Of a stretch of 64,000 nt of DNA, positions 24,871 to 33,310 are shown in pieces. How positions within the stretch are numbered: position 1 is the stretch's first letter; every line of letters starts with the position of its first letter. The stretch spans positions 106,482 through 170,481 of the forward strand of contig JAZPZI010000008.1 in NCBI GenBank assembly GCA_045544615.1, written 5' to 3'. Source of the DNA: CAKSFT01 sp045544615. Its GTDB lineage: Bacteria; Bacillota; Clostridia; UBA1381. The notes beneath the pieces were generated by a model. The model was not told where the DNA came from. It was given only the letters and a program-made list of their open reading frames with translations, and did not search any database. The position numbers and the translations under genes were made by a program.

Positions 24871-27663
24871 ATGTGTGACAAGTGTCAGGATTATACTAAA
24901 TCGGTTAATCTTCCAACTACCGAGTTCCCTATGCGTGGAAACCTTCCCGAAAGAGAACCCGAAACATTAAAGTACTGGGAAGAAATCGGTTTATATAAAA
25001 AGTTGATGGAGAGAAATAAGGGAAAGACACCTTTTATTTTGCATGACGGCCCTCCGTATGCAAACGGTGATATTCACATGGGTCATGCCCTTAATAAAAT
25101 TTTGAAGGATATTATCGTAAGATATAAGACCCTGAGCGGTTACTATGCACCGTTTGTTCCGGGTTGGGACACTCACGGTCTCCCGATTGAACAGCAGGCA
25201 ATAAAAAGACTTGGAATCAACCGCCACGAAGTTGGTCAGGTTAAGTTCCGTGAGGCTTGCCGTGACTTTGCGCTTTCGCAGGTTGAAAGCCAGAAGGAGC
25301 AGTTCAAGCGTCTTGGCGTAATCGGTGACTGGGATAACCCATACATCACATTGAAAAACGAGTTCGTTGCAAAGCAGATTGAAGTATTCGGCGAGATGGC
25401 TAAAAAGGGTCTTATCTATAAAGGCTTAAAGCCTGTTTACTGGTGCCCTGAATGTGAGACTGCGCTTGCAGAAGCTGAAATCGAATATGCAGAGGATAAG
25501 ACAAACTCAATCTATGTAAAGTTTGCGGTAAAGGATGACCAGGGTAAGTTTGAAGGCCTTGATAATGTTTACTTTGTTATCTGGACAACAACAACCTGGA
25601 CATTGCCGGGTAACATTGCAATATGTTTGAACCCTGACTTTGAATATTCACTTGTTAAGTTTGAAAACGGCGAAATCTATGTTCTTGCAACAGAGCTTAT
25701 CGAAAACGTTATCCGTGCTGCAAAGATTGAGGGCGGATACGAAATCGTTAAGAAGTTCAGAGGCAGCGAGCTTGAGCTTATCACCTGTCAGCATCCGTTT
25801 ATCGACAGAGAGTCGCTTGTAATCGTTGGTGACCATGTAACACTCGATGCCGGTACAGGCTGCGTTCATACAGCACCTGGTCACGGTCTTGAGGACTATA
25901 TGGTATGCACAAACTATCCTGACCTTGACATTGTTGTTCCTGTTGATACAAAGGGACACTTAAACGAGCTTGCAGGCGAGTTTGCAGGACTCTATTATGA
26001 AAAGGCTAATCCGAAGATTATAGAAAAACTCACATCAACCGGCAACCTTTTGGCGGTTGAGGAGATTATCCATCAGTACCCACATTGCTGGAGATGCGAC
26101 AGCCCAATCATCTATCGTGCAGCAGACCAGTGGTTTGCATCGGTTGATGCCTTAAAAGAGGCTGCAGGCAATGCAATCAAGGGTGTTAAGTGGATTCCGC
26201 AGTGGGGTGAAGACAGAATCACAAGCATGGTTATGGACAGAAGTGACTGGTGTATTTCACGTCAAAGAACCTGGGGTGTGCCGATTCCGATGTTCTACTG
26301 TGCAGAGTGCGGAAAAGAACATATAAATGATGAAACTATCAAAACTGTAAGCAAGCTCTTCCGTGAGGAAGGCCCTAATAAGTGGTGGGAGCTTGATGCA
26401 AACGATATTCTTGCAAAGGGAACAAAGTGTACCGAATGCGGATGCGAAAAGTTCACCAAGGAAAAGGATATCATGGACGTTTGGTTCGACTCGGGTTCAT
26501 CTCACGCAGCAGTATGTGAGGACAGAGACGACCTGGTTTATCCTGCTGATATGTACTTAGAGGGTAACGACCAATATAGAGGCTGGTTCCAGTCATCACT
26601 TCTTACAAGTATTGCAACAAGAGGCGTTGCACCGTATAAGATTGTAATCACACACGGTATGATTCAGGACGGCGAAGGCAAGAAGATGTCAAAGTCAAAG
26701 GGCAATGCTATTATGCCTGAAGAAATCGTAAAGAAATTTGGTGCCGATGTTTTGAGACTCTGGGTTGTATCTGCTGATTACAGAACAGATATGAGAATGT
26801 CGCAGGATGCCCTGAAGCAGTTATCAGAAGGTTACAGAAAGATCAGAAATACTGCAAGATATATCCTGAGTAACATCAACGACTTTGACCCGAATAAGGA
26901 CTTGGTTGCATATGCTGATATGCTAGAGATTGATAAGTGGGCATTGATGAAGCTCAATAAGCTCATCGAAAAGTCTATAGCCGCATACGAAGCATATGAG
27001 TTCCATTCACTCTACAATGCAACTCTTAACTTCTGTATCGTTGATATGAGTAACTTCTATCTTGATATATTGAAGTCAAGACTCTACACAGAAAAGCCTG
27101 ATTCACTCGAGAGAAGAAGTGCACAGTCAGCAATGTATCTGATTTTGAGTGCTATGGTTAAGATTCTGGCACCGGTACTTGCTTATACTGCAGAAGAAAT
27201 CTGGAAGTTCATGCCGCATCTTGACACTGAAGAAACCGAAAGTGTAATGTTCTCGGAAATGCCGAAGGTAGTAGCAGAATATAACGATGCTGCACTTGAG
27301 GAAAAGTGGAACAAGATTATCGATGTAAGAGCTGATGTTAATAAGGCATTGGAGCTTGCAAGAAATGAAAAGACAATCGGTAAGTCACTCGATGCTGAAG
27401 TTGTGGTTTATGCTAAAGGTGAGATTTTAGAACTCTTAAAATCAATCGAATCAGAACTTGCAGAAATCTTTATCACATCAAAGGCAACCGCAGAGGACAG
27501 CGAAAAGGCTGACGATGTAGTTGCAGGTGAAGTTGTAAGCGTCAAGGTAACACCTAGCCCATACGAGAAGTGCGGAAGATGCTGGATTCATTCAGAAACT
27601 GTTGGCACAATCGAAGGCTACGACGGAATATGCGCAGAATGCGTAAGAAAACTTACAAAGTAA
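24871..27663 (+). CDS. ileS: Isoleucyl-tRNA synthetase
   Basis: 930 residues, full-length class Ia synthetase. HIGH motif appears in PPYANGDIHMGHA near residue 65 and the KMSKS motif in KKMSKSKGN near residue 610. The editing domain lies between, with the CP1 segment TWTTTTWTLPGN. The C-terminus has the zinc-binding CGRCW...CAEC. It charges tRNA-Ile. Only 48 bp separate it from divIVA and no T-box leader is present, unlike many Clostridia, so it is probably expressed from the division operon. A strong terminator follows. Confidence 0.97.
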   Translation: MCDKCQDYTKSVNLPTTEFPMRGNLPEREPETLKYWEEIGLYKKLMERNKGKTPFILHDGPPYANGDIHMGHALNKILKDIIVRYKTLSGYYAPFVPGWDTHGLPIEQQAIKRLGINRHEVGQVKFREACRDFALSQVESQKEQFKRLGVIGDWDNPYITLKNEFVAKQIEVFGEMAKKGLIYKGLKPVYWCPECETALAEAEIEYAEDKTNSIYVKFAVKDDQGKFEGLDNVYFVIWTTTTWTLPGNIAICLNPDFEYSLVKFENGEIYVLATELIENVIRAAKIEGGYEIVKKFRGSELELITCQHPFIDRESLVIVGDHVTLDAGTGCVHTAPGHGLEDYMVCTNYPDLDIVVPVDTKGHLNELAGEFAGLYYEKANPKIIEKLTSTGNLLAVEEIIHQYPHCWRCDSPIIYRAADQWFASVDALKEAAGNAIKGVKWIPQWGEDRITSMVMDRSDWCISRQRTWGVPIPMFYCAECGKEHINDETIKTVSKLFREEGPNKWWELDANDILAKGTKCTECGCEKFTKEKDIMDVWFDSGSSHAAVCEDRDDLVYPADMYLEGNDQYRGWFQSSLLTSIATRGVAPYKIVITHGMIQDGEGKKMSKSKGNAIMPEEIVKKFGADVLRLWVVSADYRTDMRMSQDALKQLSEGYRKIRNTARYILSNINDFDPNKDLVAYADMLEIDKWALMKLNKLIEKSIAAYEAYEFHSLYNATLNFCIVDMSNFYLDILKSRLYTEKPDSLERRSAQSAMYLILSAMVKILAPVLAYTAEEIWKFMPHLDTEETESVMFSEMPKVVAEYNDAALEEKWNKIIDVRADVNKALELARNEKTIGKSLDAEVVVYAKGEILELLKSIESELAEIFITSKATAEDSEKADDVVAGEVVSVKVTPSPYEKCGRCWIHSETVGTIEGYDGICAECVRKLTK

Positions 27664-27684
27664 ACGGTGATGTTAAAAAAAGAG

Positions 27685-27726
27685 GGTATTTGAAAAAGTC
27701 AACTGACTTTTTCAAATACCTTTTTT
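27685..27726 (+). terminator. Strong intrinsic terminator after ileS
   Basis: A perfect 16-bp stem (27685-27700 with 27705-27720), loop AACT, followed by six T. Confidence 0.95.
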
Positions 27727-27797
27727 GTATCTATTTACCAATAAAAGTTGTACTTTTCGAAAAAAAATAAAAAATATTATAATTTTTGAAAAAAGGC

Positions 27798-27826
27798 TTT
27801 AAAAATGGAAAAATATGTGATATAAT
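27798..27826 (+). promoter_or_regulatory. Sigma-A promoter for pckG
   Basis: TTTAAA (27798-27803) and a perfect TATAAT (27821-27826) with a 17-bp spacer and a TGTGATATAAT context like that before the OPT transporter. The leader of about 95 nt shows no clear structure. Confidence 0.7.
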
Positions 27827-27922
27827 ATTTATAATGGAGGAAAATTTGGAATTCTTTAAATTGTTAAAAGAGTGTCAAATTAAAAATCCAATAAAATACC
27901 TTAAAAACAGGAGGCGGAAGTT

Positions 27923-29692
27923 ATGACAAATAACAAAACAGTTAAGGCATGGATGGACGAAATGATCGCAATGTGCGAACCGGAACAGATTGTATGGATA
28001 GACGGTAGCGAAGCACAGCTCGAGGCATTGAGAGAAGAGGCTTGCTCAACCGGTGAAATGATAAAGCTCAACCAGGAAAAATTGCCGGGTTGCTATTATC
28101 ACAGAACAGCAGAAAACGACGTTGCACGTGTTGAAGACAGAACATTCATCTGTACACCTACAAAGGAAGAAGCAGGTCCTATCTACAACTGGATGGCACC
28201 TGAAGAAATGTATGCAAAGCTCAAGGCTCTCTATAAGGGCTCAATGAAGGGTAGAACAATGTATGTTATCCCTTATTCAATGGGTCCTGTTGGCTCACCA
28301 TTTTCTAAAATCGGTATCGAGCTTACAGACAGTATCTATGTTGTTTTGAACATGGCTATTATGACAAGAGTCGGTAAGGCAGTAATCGACGAACTCGGTG
28401 ATAAGGAAGATTTCGTAAAGTGCTTGCACGCTAAGAAGGATGTAAATCCTGATGACAGATATATTGTTCAGTTCCCACAGGATGCAACAATCTGGTCAAT
28501 CAACTCTGCATATGGCGGTAACGTATTGCTCGGTAAGAAGTGCTTTGCTTTGAGAATTGCATCATACCTCGGCAAGAACGAAGGCTGGATGGCAGAACAT
28601 ATGCTTATTTTGGGCCTTGAAAACCCACAGGGCGAAGTTAAGTACATCTGTGCTGCATTCCCATCAGCTTGCGGTAAGACAAACCTCGCAATGCTCATTC
28701 CACCAAAGTATTTGCAGGAAAAGGGCTATAAGGTTTGGACAGTTGGTGACGATATTGCATGGCTCAGAATCGGACCTGACGGCAGACTTTATGCTATCAA
28801 CCCTGAAGCAGGTTTCTTCGGTGTTGCACCTGGAACAAGCGAAAAGACTAACTTTAACGCTTTGGCTGCTACAAAGAAGAACACAATCTTCACAAACGTT
28901 GCAATCAACAATGACGATATGACAGTTTGGTGGGAAGGCCTTGACAAGAACCCACCAGAAAACTGCACAGAGTGGAAGGGTGCAAAGGTAAACGGCAAGG
29001 AATATTCAGCTGAAGGCAACAAGCTTGCTCACCCGAACTCAAGATTTACAGCTCCTGCTGTTAACTGCCCATGTATTTCATCAGAATTTGAAAACCCTGC
29101 AGGTGTACCTGTTAGTGCAATCGTATTCGGTGGAAGACGTGCAAAGACAGCTCCATTGGTATATCAGGCAAGAGATTGGCAGCACGGTGTATTCATCGGT
29201 GCTACAATGGCATCTGAAACAACAGCAGCTGCAGCCGGTGCAGTAGGTGTTGTAAGACGTGACCCAATGGCTATGAAGCCATTCGTTGGTTACAATATGG
29301 CTGACTACTTCGGTCACTGGCTCGAGATGGGCAAGAAGATGGATCCTGCAAAGGCTCCAAAGATCTTCCACGTTAACTGGTTCAGACAGGACGACGGAGG
29401 TCACTTCATGTGGCCTGGCTTTGGCGATAACATGAGAGTTCTTCTCTGGATTCTTGACAGATGCGACGGTAAAGCTGACGCAGTTGATAGCCCGATCGGT
29501 TATCTCCCAACAGAAATCGACACAACTGACCTTGATGTTGATGCTGATGTTATGAAGGAACTCTTAAGCGTTGACAAGGAAGTATGGCTTGAAGATGTTG
29601 CAAACCAGAAGGAATACTTTGCACAGTTCGGCGATAGACTTCCAAAGGAAATCGCAGACGAACTTTCAAAGTTGGAGAATGCTTTGAAATAA
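27923..29692 (+). CDS. pckG: Phosphoenolpyruvate carboxykinase (GTP)
   Basis: 589 residues, normal for the GTP-dependent class. The kinase loop FPSACGKTNLAML and the GDDIAWLR metal/nucleotide motif are present; the N-terminal R-loop region includes SMGPVGSPFSKIGIELTDS. It converts oxaloacetate + GTP to PEP + CO2 + GDP, or works in reverse for anaplerosis in anaerobes. Preceded by AGGAGG with its own promoter and ended by a terminator. Together with aconitase and isocitrate dehydrogenase further along it outlines PEP/oxaloacetate to 2-oxoglutarate flow. Highly expressed codons (GGT, AAG) are frequent. Confidence 0.97.
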   Translation: MTNNKTVKAWMDEMIAMCEPEQIVWIDGSEAQLEALREEACSTGEMIKLNQEKLPGCYYHRTAENDVARVEDRTFICTPTKEEAGPIYNWMAPEEMYAKLKALYKGSMKGRTMYVIPYSMGPVGSPFSKIGIELTDSIYVVLNMAIMTRVGKAVIDELGDKEDFVKCLHAKKDVNPDDRYIVQFPQDATIWSINSAYGGNVLLGKKCFALRIASYLGKNEGWMAEHMLILGLENPQGEVKYICAAFPSACGKTNLAMLIPPKYLQEKGYKVWTVGDDIAWLRIGPDGRLYAINPEAGFFGVAPGTSEKTNFNALAATKKNTIFTNVAINNDDMTVWWEGLDKNPPENCTEWKGAKVNGKEYSAEGNKLAHPNSRFTAPAVNCPCISSEFENPAGVPVSAIVFGGRRAKTAPLVYQARDWQHGVFIGATMASETTAAAAGAVGVVRRDPMAMKPFVGYNMADYFGHWLEMGKKMDPAKAPKIFHVNWFRQDDGGHFMWPGFGDNMRVLLWILDRCDGKADAVDSPIGYLPTEIDTTDLDVDADVMKELLSVDKEVWLEDVANQKEYFAQFGDRLPKEIADELSKLENALK

Positions 29693-29705
29693 TAAACAAA
29701 AATAA

Positions 29706-29735
29706 ATGCTGCCACTATGTGTGGCAGCATTTTAT
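29706..29735 (+). terminator. Intrinsic terminator after pckG
   Basis: ATGCTGCCAC / GTGGCAGCAT, loop TATGT, then TTTTATAT. Confidence 0.88.
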
Positions 29736-29815
29736 ATAAAAAGTCAATTTTTCCTCTATCAAAAAAAGCAGTCCCGCATTTGGGATTTGCAGAGAAAAGA
29801 TAACGGGGGGAATGT

Positions 29816-30631
29816 ATGAAAAAAGCCGGAAGTAAGAAGGTAATTCTGATTGGTATAATCATAATTGCCGTAATACTCCTGACCTTTGCGTTTTCACAAA
29901 AACTAACCATACGTAAATTTACCGATAAAACGGATAAGGTTTCAGGTGAAGTAAAGATAATGGTATTGAGCGACCTGCACGATACATATTACGGAAACAA
30001 GCAGCAGGGACTGACAGAAATTATTGAAGCGGAAAAACCTGATATCATCCTATTTGCGGGAGATATCTATGACGATAAAAAGGAGACCGGAGCAGCAAAC
30101 GTGTTGTTTGAGGCTGTCGGTGAGGATTACCCGTGCTATTATGTCACAGGTAATCACGAGATATATTCAGGAAAAATTGACGAGCTGAAAAAAACGATTA
30201 AGGAATACGGTGTCACGGTGTTAGACGGTGGCGGAGATGTTGTGATGGTGGATAACCAGTACATCAGAATCTGCGGCGTTGATGACCCTGCTATCGGTGA
30301 GGACGGCTGGAAAAAACAGATTTCCGACTGTGATGCCTATAGCGGTGATAACCTGTATTCAGTTCTTTTAACACACCGTCCTGAGCGGATAAACCGTTAT
30401 CACGGATATGATTTGGTAGTCAGCGGACACACGCATGGCGGAATAGCCAATCTACCCGGGGTGTTAAACGGACTTTATGCACCGCATCAGGGATGGTTCC
30501 CGGAATTTTCGGGCGGTGAATACAACTTTGACGATATGAAGATGATTGTATCAAGAGGACTTACAAAAACACCTTTTTCGAGATTCTTCAATCCGCCCGA
30601 GGTGGATATTATAACAGTTAGCGGAAAGTAA
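29816..30631 (+). CDS. Membrane-anchored metallophosphoesterase
   Basis: 271 residues with an N-terminal membrane segment (VILIGIIIIAVILLTFAFS) placing the catalytic domain outside. Calcineurin-like motifs are in order: VLSDLHD, LFAGDIYDD, VTGNHE, LLTHRPE and VSGHTHGG. This is the YkuE/YaeI-type family, some of which cleave lipid-linked or phosphodiester substrates such as UDP-diacylglucosamine or cyclic dinucleotides; substrate unknown. RBS ACGGGGGGAATGT upstream. A single gene between two terminators. Confidence 0.88.
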   Translation: MKKAGSKKVILIGIIIIAVILLTFAFSQKLTIRKFTDKTDKVSGEVKIMVLSDLHDTYYGNKQQGLTEIIEAEKPDIILFAGDIYDDKKETGAANVLFEAVGEDYPCYYVTGNHEIYSGKIDELKKTIKEYGVTVLDGGGDVVMVDNQYIRICGVDDPAIGEDGWKKQISDCDAYSGDNLYSVLLTHRPERINRYHGYDLVVSGHTHGGIANLPGVLNGLYAPHQGWFPEFSGGEYNFDDMKMIVSRGLTKTPFSRFFNPPEVDIITVSGK

Positions 30632-30660
30632 AAAGCGGACAAGGCTTGAAGAAGATTTAT

Positions 30661-30706
30661 TTACATAGTTAAAGGGACTACATAAGTAGTCCCTTTAACT
30701 ATGTAA
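30661..30706. terminator. Long bidirectional terminator hairpin
   Basis: A perfect 20-bp stem (30661-30680 with 30687-30706) with loop CATAAG. It lies between convergent genes; T-rich flanking sequence follows on the plus strand. Confidence 0.85.
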
Positions 30707-30708
30707 TA

Positions 30709-31305
30709 TTATTTTTTTGATAACTCAACTAATTTGTCAGTATTTTCTATTAACTGTCCAAAACCATAAAGGACAAAAGAAGAAACCCAAGAAATTAATG
30801 AACCCAATGATGCAATCATAAGACCAGCAGATATCAAATCTTCATCTGTTGCCATCAATACAAACCCCCAAATTACACAACCAATAATACCCAACCAAGT
30901 TATTACTTGTGCTAATGATTTTATTTTACCACCAATATTGCCAAACATACCAGTTGAATTAGAATTAGAAAAAGACACTGTGGGTATATTGGTATTGTTG
31001 ATATGATTTAATGGAGATATAGTTTGATTATCTGCTGTGTTTGAAGTGAAAATAGAATAAATCTTATCTAATAGAGCAGTTAAATACTCAATTGTTTCTT
31101 TATCCTTTTCAGCATTCAAAGTGCTTATTACTTTATTTTTTGTCTTTTCAAATGTGTTTGTATTTTTTAAATCATTTAGCTCGACACCAACATTGTTTAA
31201 ATGGGTTTCAACTGGTTTTATACAATTTTCACATACACCCGTGCTTTCTTTTATTTGCCAGCCGTATTTAAATGATTTACCACAACAAATACAATTCATT
31301 GCCAT
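30709..31305 (-). CDS. AT-rich orphan: zinc-ribbon-like membrane protein
   Basis: 198 residues, not recognised as a known family. The N-terminus has two Cys pairs (CICCGKSF and CENC) spaced like a small zinc ribbon. A polar Asn/Ser/Thr-rich middle follows, and two hydrophobic spans lie near 135-155 and 160-180 (VITWLGIIGCVIWGFVLMA; LISWVSSFVLYGFGQL). The GAGGTG RBS is six bases before the ATG. Codon use is far more AT-rich (ATA, AAT, TTA) than in neighbours, suggesting acquisition. It is flanked by the long hairpin and a promoter region facing the other way. Confidence 0.6.
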   Translation of the reverse strand: MAMNCICCGKSFKYGWQIKESTGVCENCIKPVETHLNNVGVELNDLKNTNTFEKTKNKVISTLNAEKDKETIEYLTALLDKIYSIFTSNTADNQTISPLNHINNTNIPTVSFSNSNSTGMFGNIGGKIKSLAQVITWLGIIGCVIWGFVLMATDEDLISAGLMIASLGSLISWVSSFVLYGFGQLIENTDKLVELSKK

Positions 31306-31409
31306 TTATAACACCTCATACATTTTTTTTTGAAATTATATCACATTTTGGCAAAAGGAGCAATAGTTTTTTAACAAAAGACAAAAACATTACAATATAG
31401 TATATCCTC

Positions 31410-31438
31410 TTGTGTAAATCCTTTTTCTATGTTAAAAT
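31410..31438 (+). promoter_or_regulatory. Promoter for the first ECF sigma operon
   Basis: TTGTGT (31410-31415) and TAAAAT (31433-31438), 17-bp spacer. No second, ECF-like promoter was identified. Confidence 0.55.
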
Positions 31439-31504
31439 AAAAATATAATTGCAACCTTTTTTGGTTTTAGAAGGTATTACTAATGAGTGGAGGAAAAGTT
31501 GAGT

Positions 31505-31981
31505 ATGGGCTTTGATATATCAAAGGAAGAAGTAGTCGAAAAATATTTCAATATGGTATATAAGCTTGCTTTGGCGAGAACAAAGAGCACCGACTCTGCC
31601 GACGATGTTGCGCAGGAGGTCTTTTTGCGCTATATCCGAAAAGACAGAGAATTTGCAAGCGACGAACATATCAAGGCGTGGCTTATTCGTGTTACTCTAA
31701 ATTGCAGTAAGAATGTTTTTACCGACACCTGGTCCAAAAAGACTGTTCCCCTGACAGAAGACATCACCTTTGAGACAAAGGAGAAAAGTGATGTCTATTA
31801 CCTTACTCTCGAGCTCCCTCAAAAATACAGAACAGTGATACACCTGTTCTATTATGAGGATTTGTCGGTATCGGAGATTGCCGAAATTTTAAAAACCAAG
31901 GAATCAACGGTAAAATCCCAACTCCACAGAGCACGGGAGATGCTTAAAACCAAACTGAAGGGAGGATATTTTGATGTTTAG
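31505..31981 (+). CDS. ECF-type RNA polymerase sigma factor
   Basis: 158 residues from the ATG at 31505. Region 2 shows YFNMVYKLALARTKSTDSADDVAQEVFLRY; region 4 shows LPQKYRTVIHLFYYEDLSVSEIAEIL and TVKSQLHRAREML. GGAGG lies 11 bases upstream; GTG 31487 and TTG 31499 are alternative starts. The coupled downstream gene encodes a single-span membrane protein, the usual position for a cognate anti-sigma factor. The controlled stress or target genes are not evident in the window. Confidence 0.92.
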   Translation: MGFDISKEEVVEKYFNMVYKLALARTKSTDSADDVAQEVFLRYIRKDREFASDEHIKAWLIRVTLNCSKNVFTDTWSKKTVPLTEDITFETKEKSDVYYLTLELPQKYRTVIHLFYYEDLSVSEIAEILKTKESTVKSQLHRAREMLKTKLKGGYFDV

Positions 31982-32630
31982 AAAGCTATATAAAGAAGCA
32001 AATGATGAGATACAGATAAATCAGGTGCTAAAAGAAAAACTAAAGCTTGAGGCAACAAAATCTCCAAGTAAGAACTATACAAAATATATCTACCGCTACG
32101 GCTATATGGCGGCGGCAATTTTAATTGTTGCAGTTGCGATAAATATTTTGCCTGATTTTAGCAAAGAGACTTTAGCTCCCGATACAACACCTATGACAGT
32201 ATCGGAAACCGAAGATGAACCAATGATGGCAAGAAGTGTTGAGGAAAAGCAGGCAGTCAGCGAGGATTTGGCTATGACGTCAAAAACAAGAATGGCAGAT
32301 ACTGCTATGTCAGAAAGCCTTTATGCGGTTGAGACCTTTGAGCAAACACCGACTGATGAGGCAAAGGAGATGCTAAAAAAAGGTCAGGTGGTGGTGACAA
32401 TCACCCATTACAAAATGAGCGACGGAACATGGAAAACCGACACCAACAGCTATTTATATAAGCTTGAGCTGACGGGCAGACTCAACAATGCCGTAAAGGA
32501 CAGCACATATATAATTCTGAGCAATACCGAGGATATAACCTTCGAGCAGGCGTGGAAAGCAAGCGGGTTAAGCAGTAATACGGAAGATTATTTTGACCCG
32601 GATGAGGCAGTAATCGTAGCATTTAAATAG
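31974..32630 (+). CDS. Membrane-anchored anti-sigma-factor-like protein
   Basis: 218 residues. A short charged cytosolic head of about 40 residues is followed by one membrane span (YMAAAILIVAVAINILP) and an extracytoplasmic domain rich in Thr/Glu/Met. It has no clear Zn-binding anti-sigma motif. The gene overlaps the sigma gene by eight bases, with GGAGG eight bases before its ATG, which implies coupled translation and supports an anti-sigma role. The assignment rests mainly on position and topology. Confidence 0.65.
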   Translation: MFRKLYKEANDEIQINQVLKEKLKLEATKSPSKNYTKYIYRYGYMAAAILIVAVAINILPDFSKETLAPDTTPMTVSETEDEPMMARSVEEKQAVSEDLAMTSKTRMADTAMSESLYAVETFEQTPTDEAKEMLKKGQVVVTITHYKMSDGTWKTDTNSYLYKLELTGRLNNAVKDSTYIILSNTEDITFEQAWKASGLSSNTEDYFDPDEAVIVAFK

Positions 32631-32655
32631 AGTGGATGTTAAAAACCTCTGGACC

Positions 32656-32760
32656 GCAAGAAAAGTTTGAACTTTTCTTGCTATCAACAAACTTTGCCAC
32701 TCGTCGTACCTGTGTACGACTTCGGATAACCCAAAGCTGAAGCCATGGCTTAAGTTTGTT
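32656..32760. repeat. Cluster of inverted repeats
   Basis: GCAAGAAAAGTT / AACTTTTCTTGC (32656-32681) is a 12-bp stem with a 2-base loop. GTCGTAC / GTACGAC (32703-32720) follows. CAACAAACTT near 32686 pairs with AAGTTTGTT near 32752, enclosing the second stem and AGCCATGGCT (32741-32750). It is non-coding and unlike the array at 3421 in sequence. Confidence 0.55.
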
Positions 32761-32793
32761 AATTCCAAAGCTTTTTCCAATCCCCTAAAAAGT

Positions 32794-32838
32794 AGAGAGC
32801 CTTTAAAAGCCATTTGATTTTTAAAAGCTCTCTTTTTA
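32794..32838. terminator. Terminator between convergent genes
   Basis: AGAGAGC (32794-32800) pairs with GCTCTCT (32827-32833), supported by an inner A/T stem, and is followed by TTTTT. It lies just beyond the stop of the minus-strand gene at 32843. Confidence 0.8.
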
Positions 32839-32842
32839 TTTA

Positions 32843-33115
32843 TCAGAATATAACATTCGGGTAATCTTTTTTTAGGATTTCGCACCCGGTGTCTTCTTTG
32901 GAGAAATTTTTCACCATAATTTTTGCGGCGGGGTACTTTTTCGTTGCGTAGCGTAGTGCCTGCTCGGTATCCTCGGGTTTGCATACGGCAAGAACAACCA
33001 GTGTGTCCTTGTCTTTTTTTGTTCGCAATTTAAGGCGTAAAAGAGCATCGGCAAGCGAGATAATGCCGATTGTCAAAAGAATCAGTATAATCGCTACAAT
33101 ACATGGAAAAGGCAT
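32843..33115 (-). CDS. Small membrane protein, unknown function
   Basis: 90 residues from the ATG at 33115, chosen because CGGGAGGA precedes it by six bases; the longer open frame to 33187 would include the RBS. One N-terminal hydrophobic span (CIVAIILILLTIGIISLADALL) is followed by a small alpha/beta domain (TLVVLAVCKPEDTEQALRYATKKYPAAKIMVKNF in outline), reminiscent of a short Rossmann-like or CBS-like half but not assignable. It is divergent from the aconitase operon and ends at a bidirectional terminator. Confidence 0.6.
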   Translation of the reverse strand: MPFPCIVAIILILLTIGIISLADALLRLKLRTKKDKDTLVVLAVCKPEDTEQALRYATKKYPAAKIMVKNFSKEDTGCEILKKDYPNVIF

Positions 33116-33239
33116 AGTCATTCCTCCCGGGAAATTGGTTTTTATATATTTTATTCGAACGTTGCGGTTTTTGTGAATTTCATACATTTTATCCCGGGTA
33201 TTTCATATTATTTTTTCATACTAAAACACTCCCGGACTA

Positions 33240-33269
33240 TTGACAAACCCTATACTTTTGCGATACAAT
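33240..33269 (+). promoter_or_regulatory. Sigma-A promoter of the aconitase operon
   Basis: TTGACA (33240-33245) and TACAAT (33264-33269) with an 18-bp spacer, about 40 bp before the aconitase ATG. Confidence 0.8.
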
Positions 33270-33310
33270 ATATTGTGGTGTACAATTTTTAAAAGGGAAG
33301 GAAGATTTAA

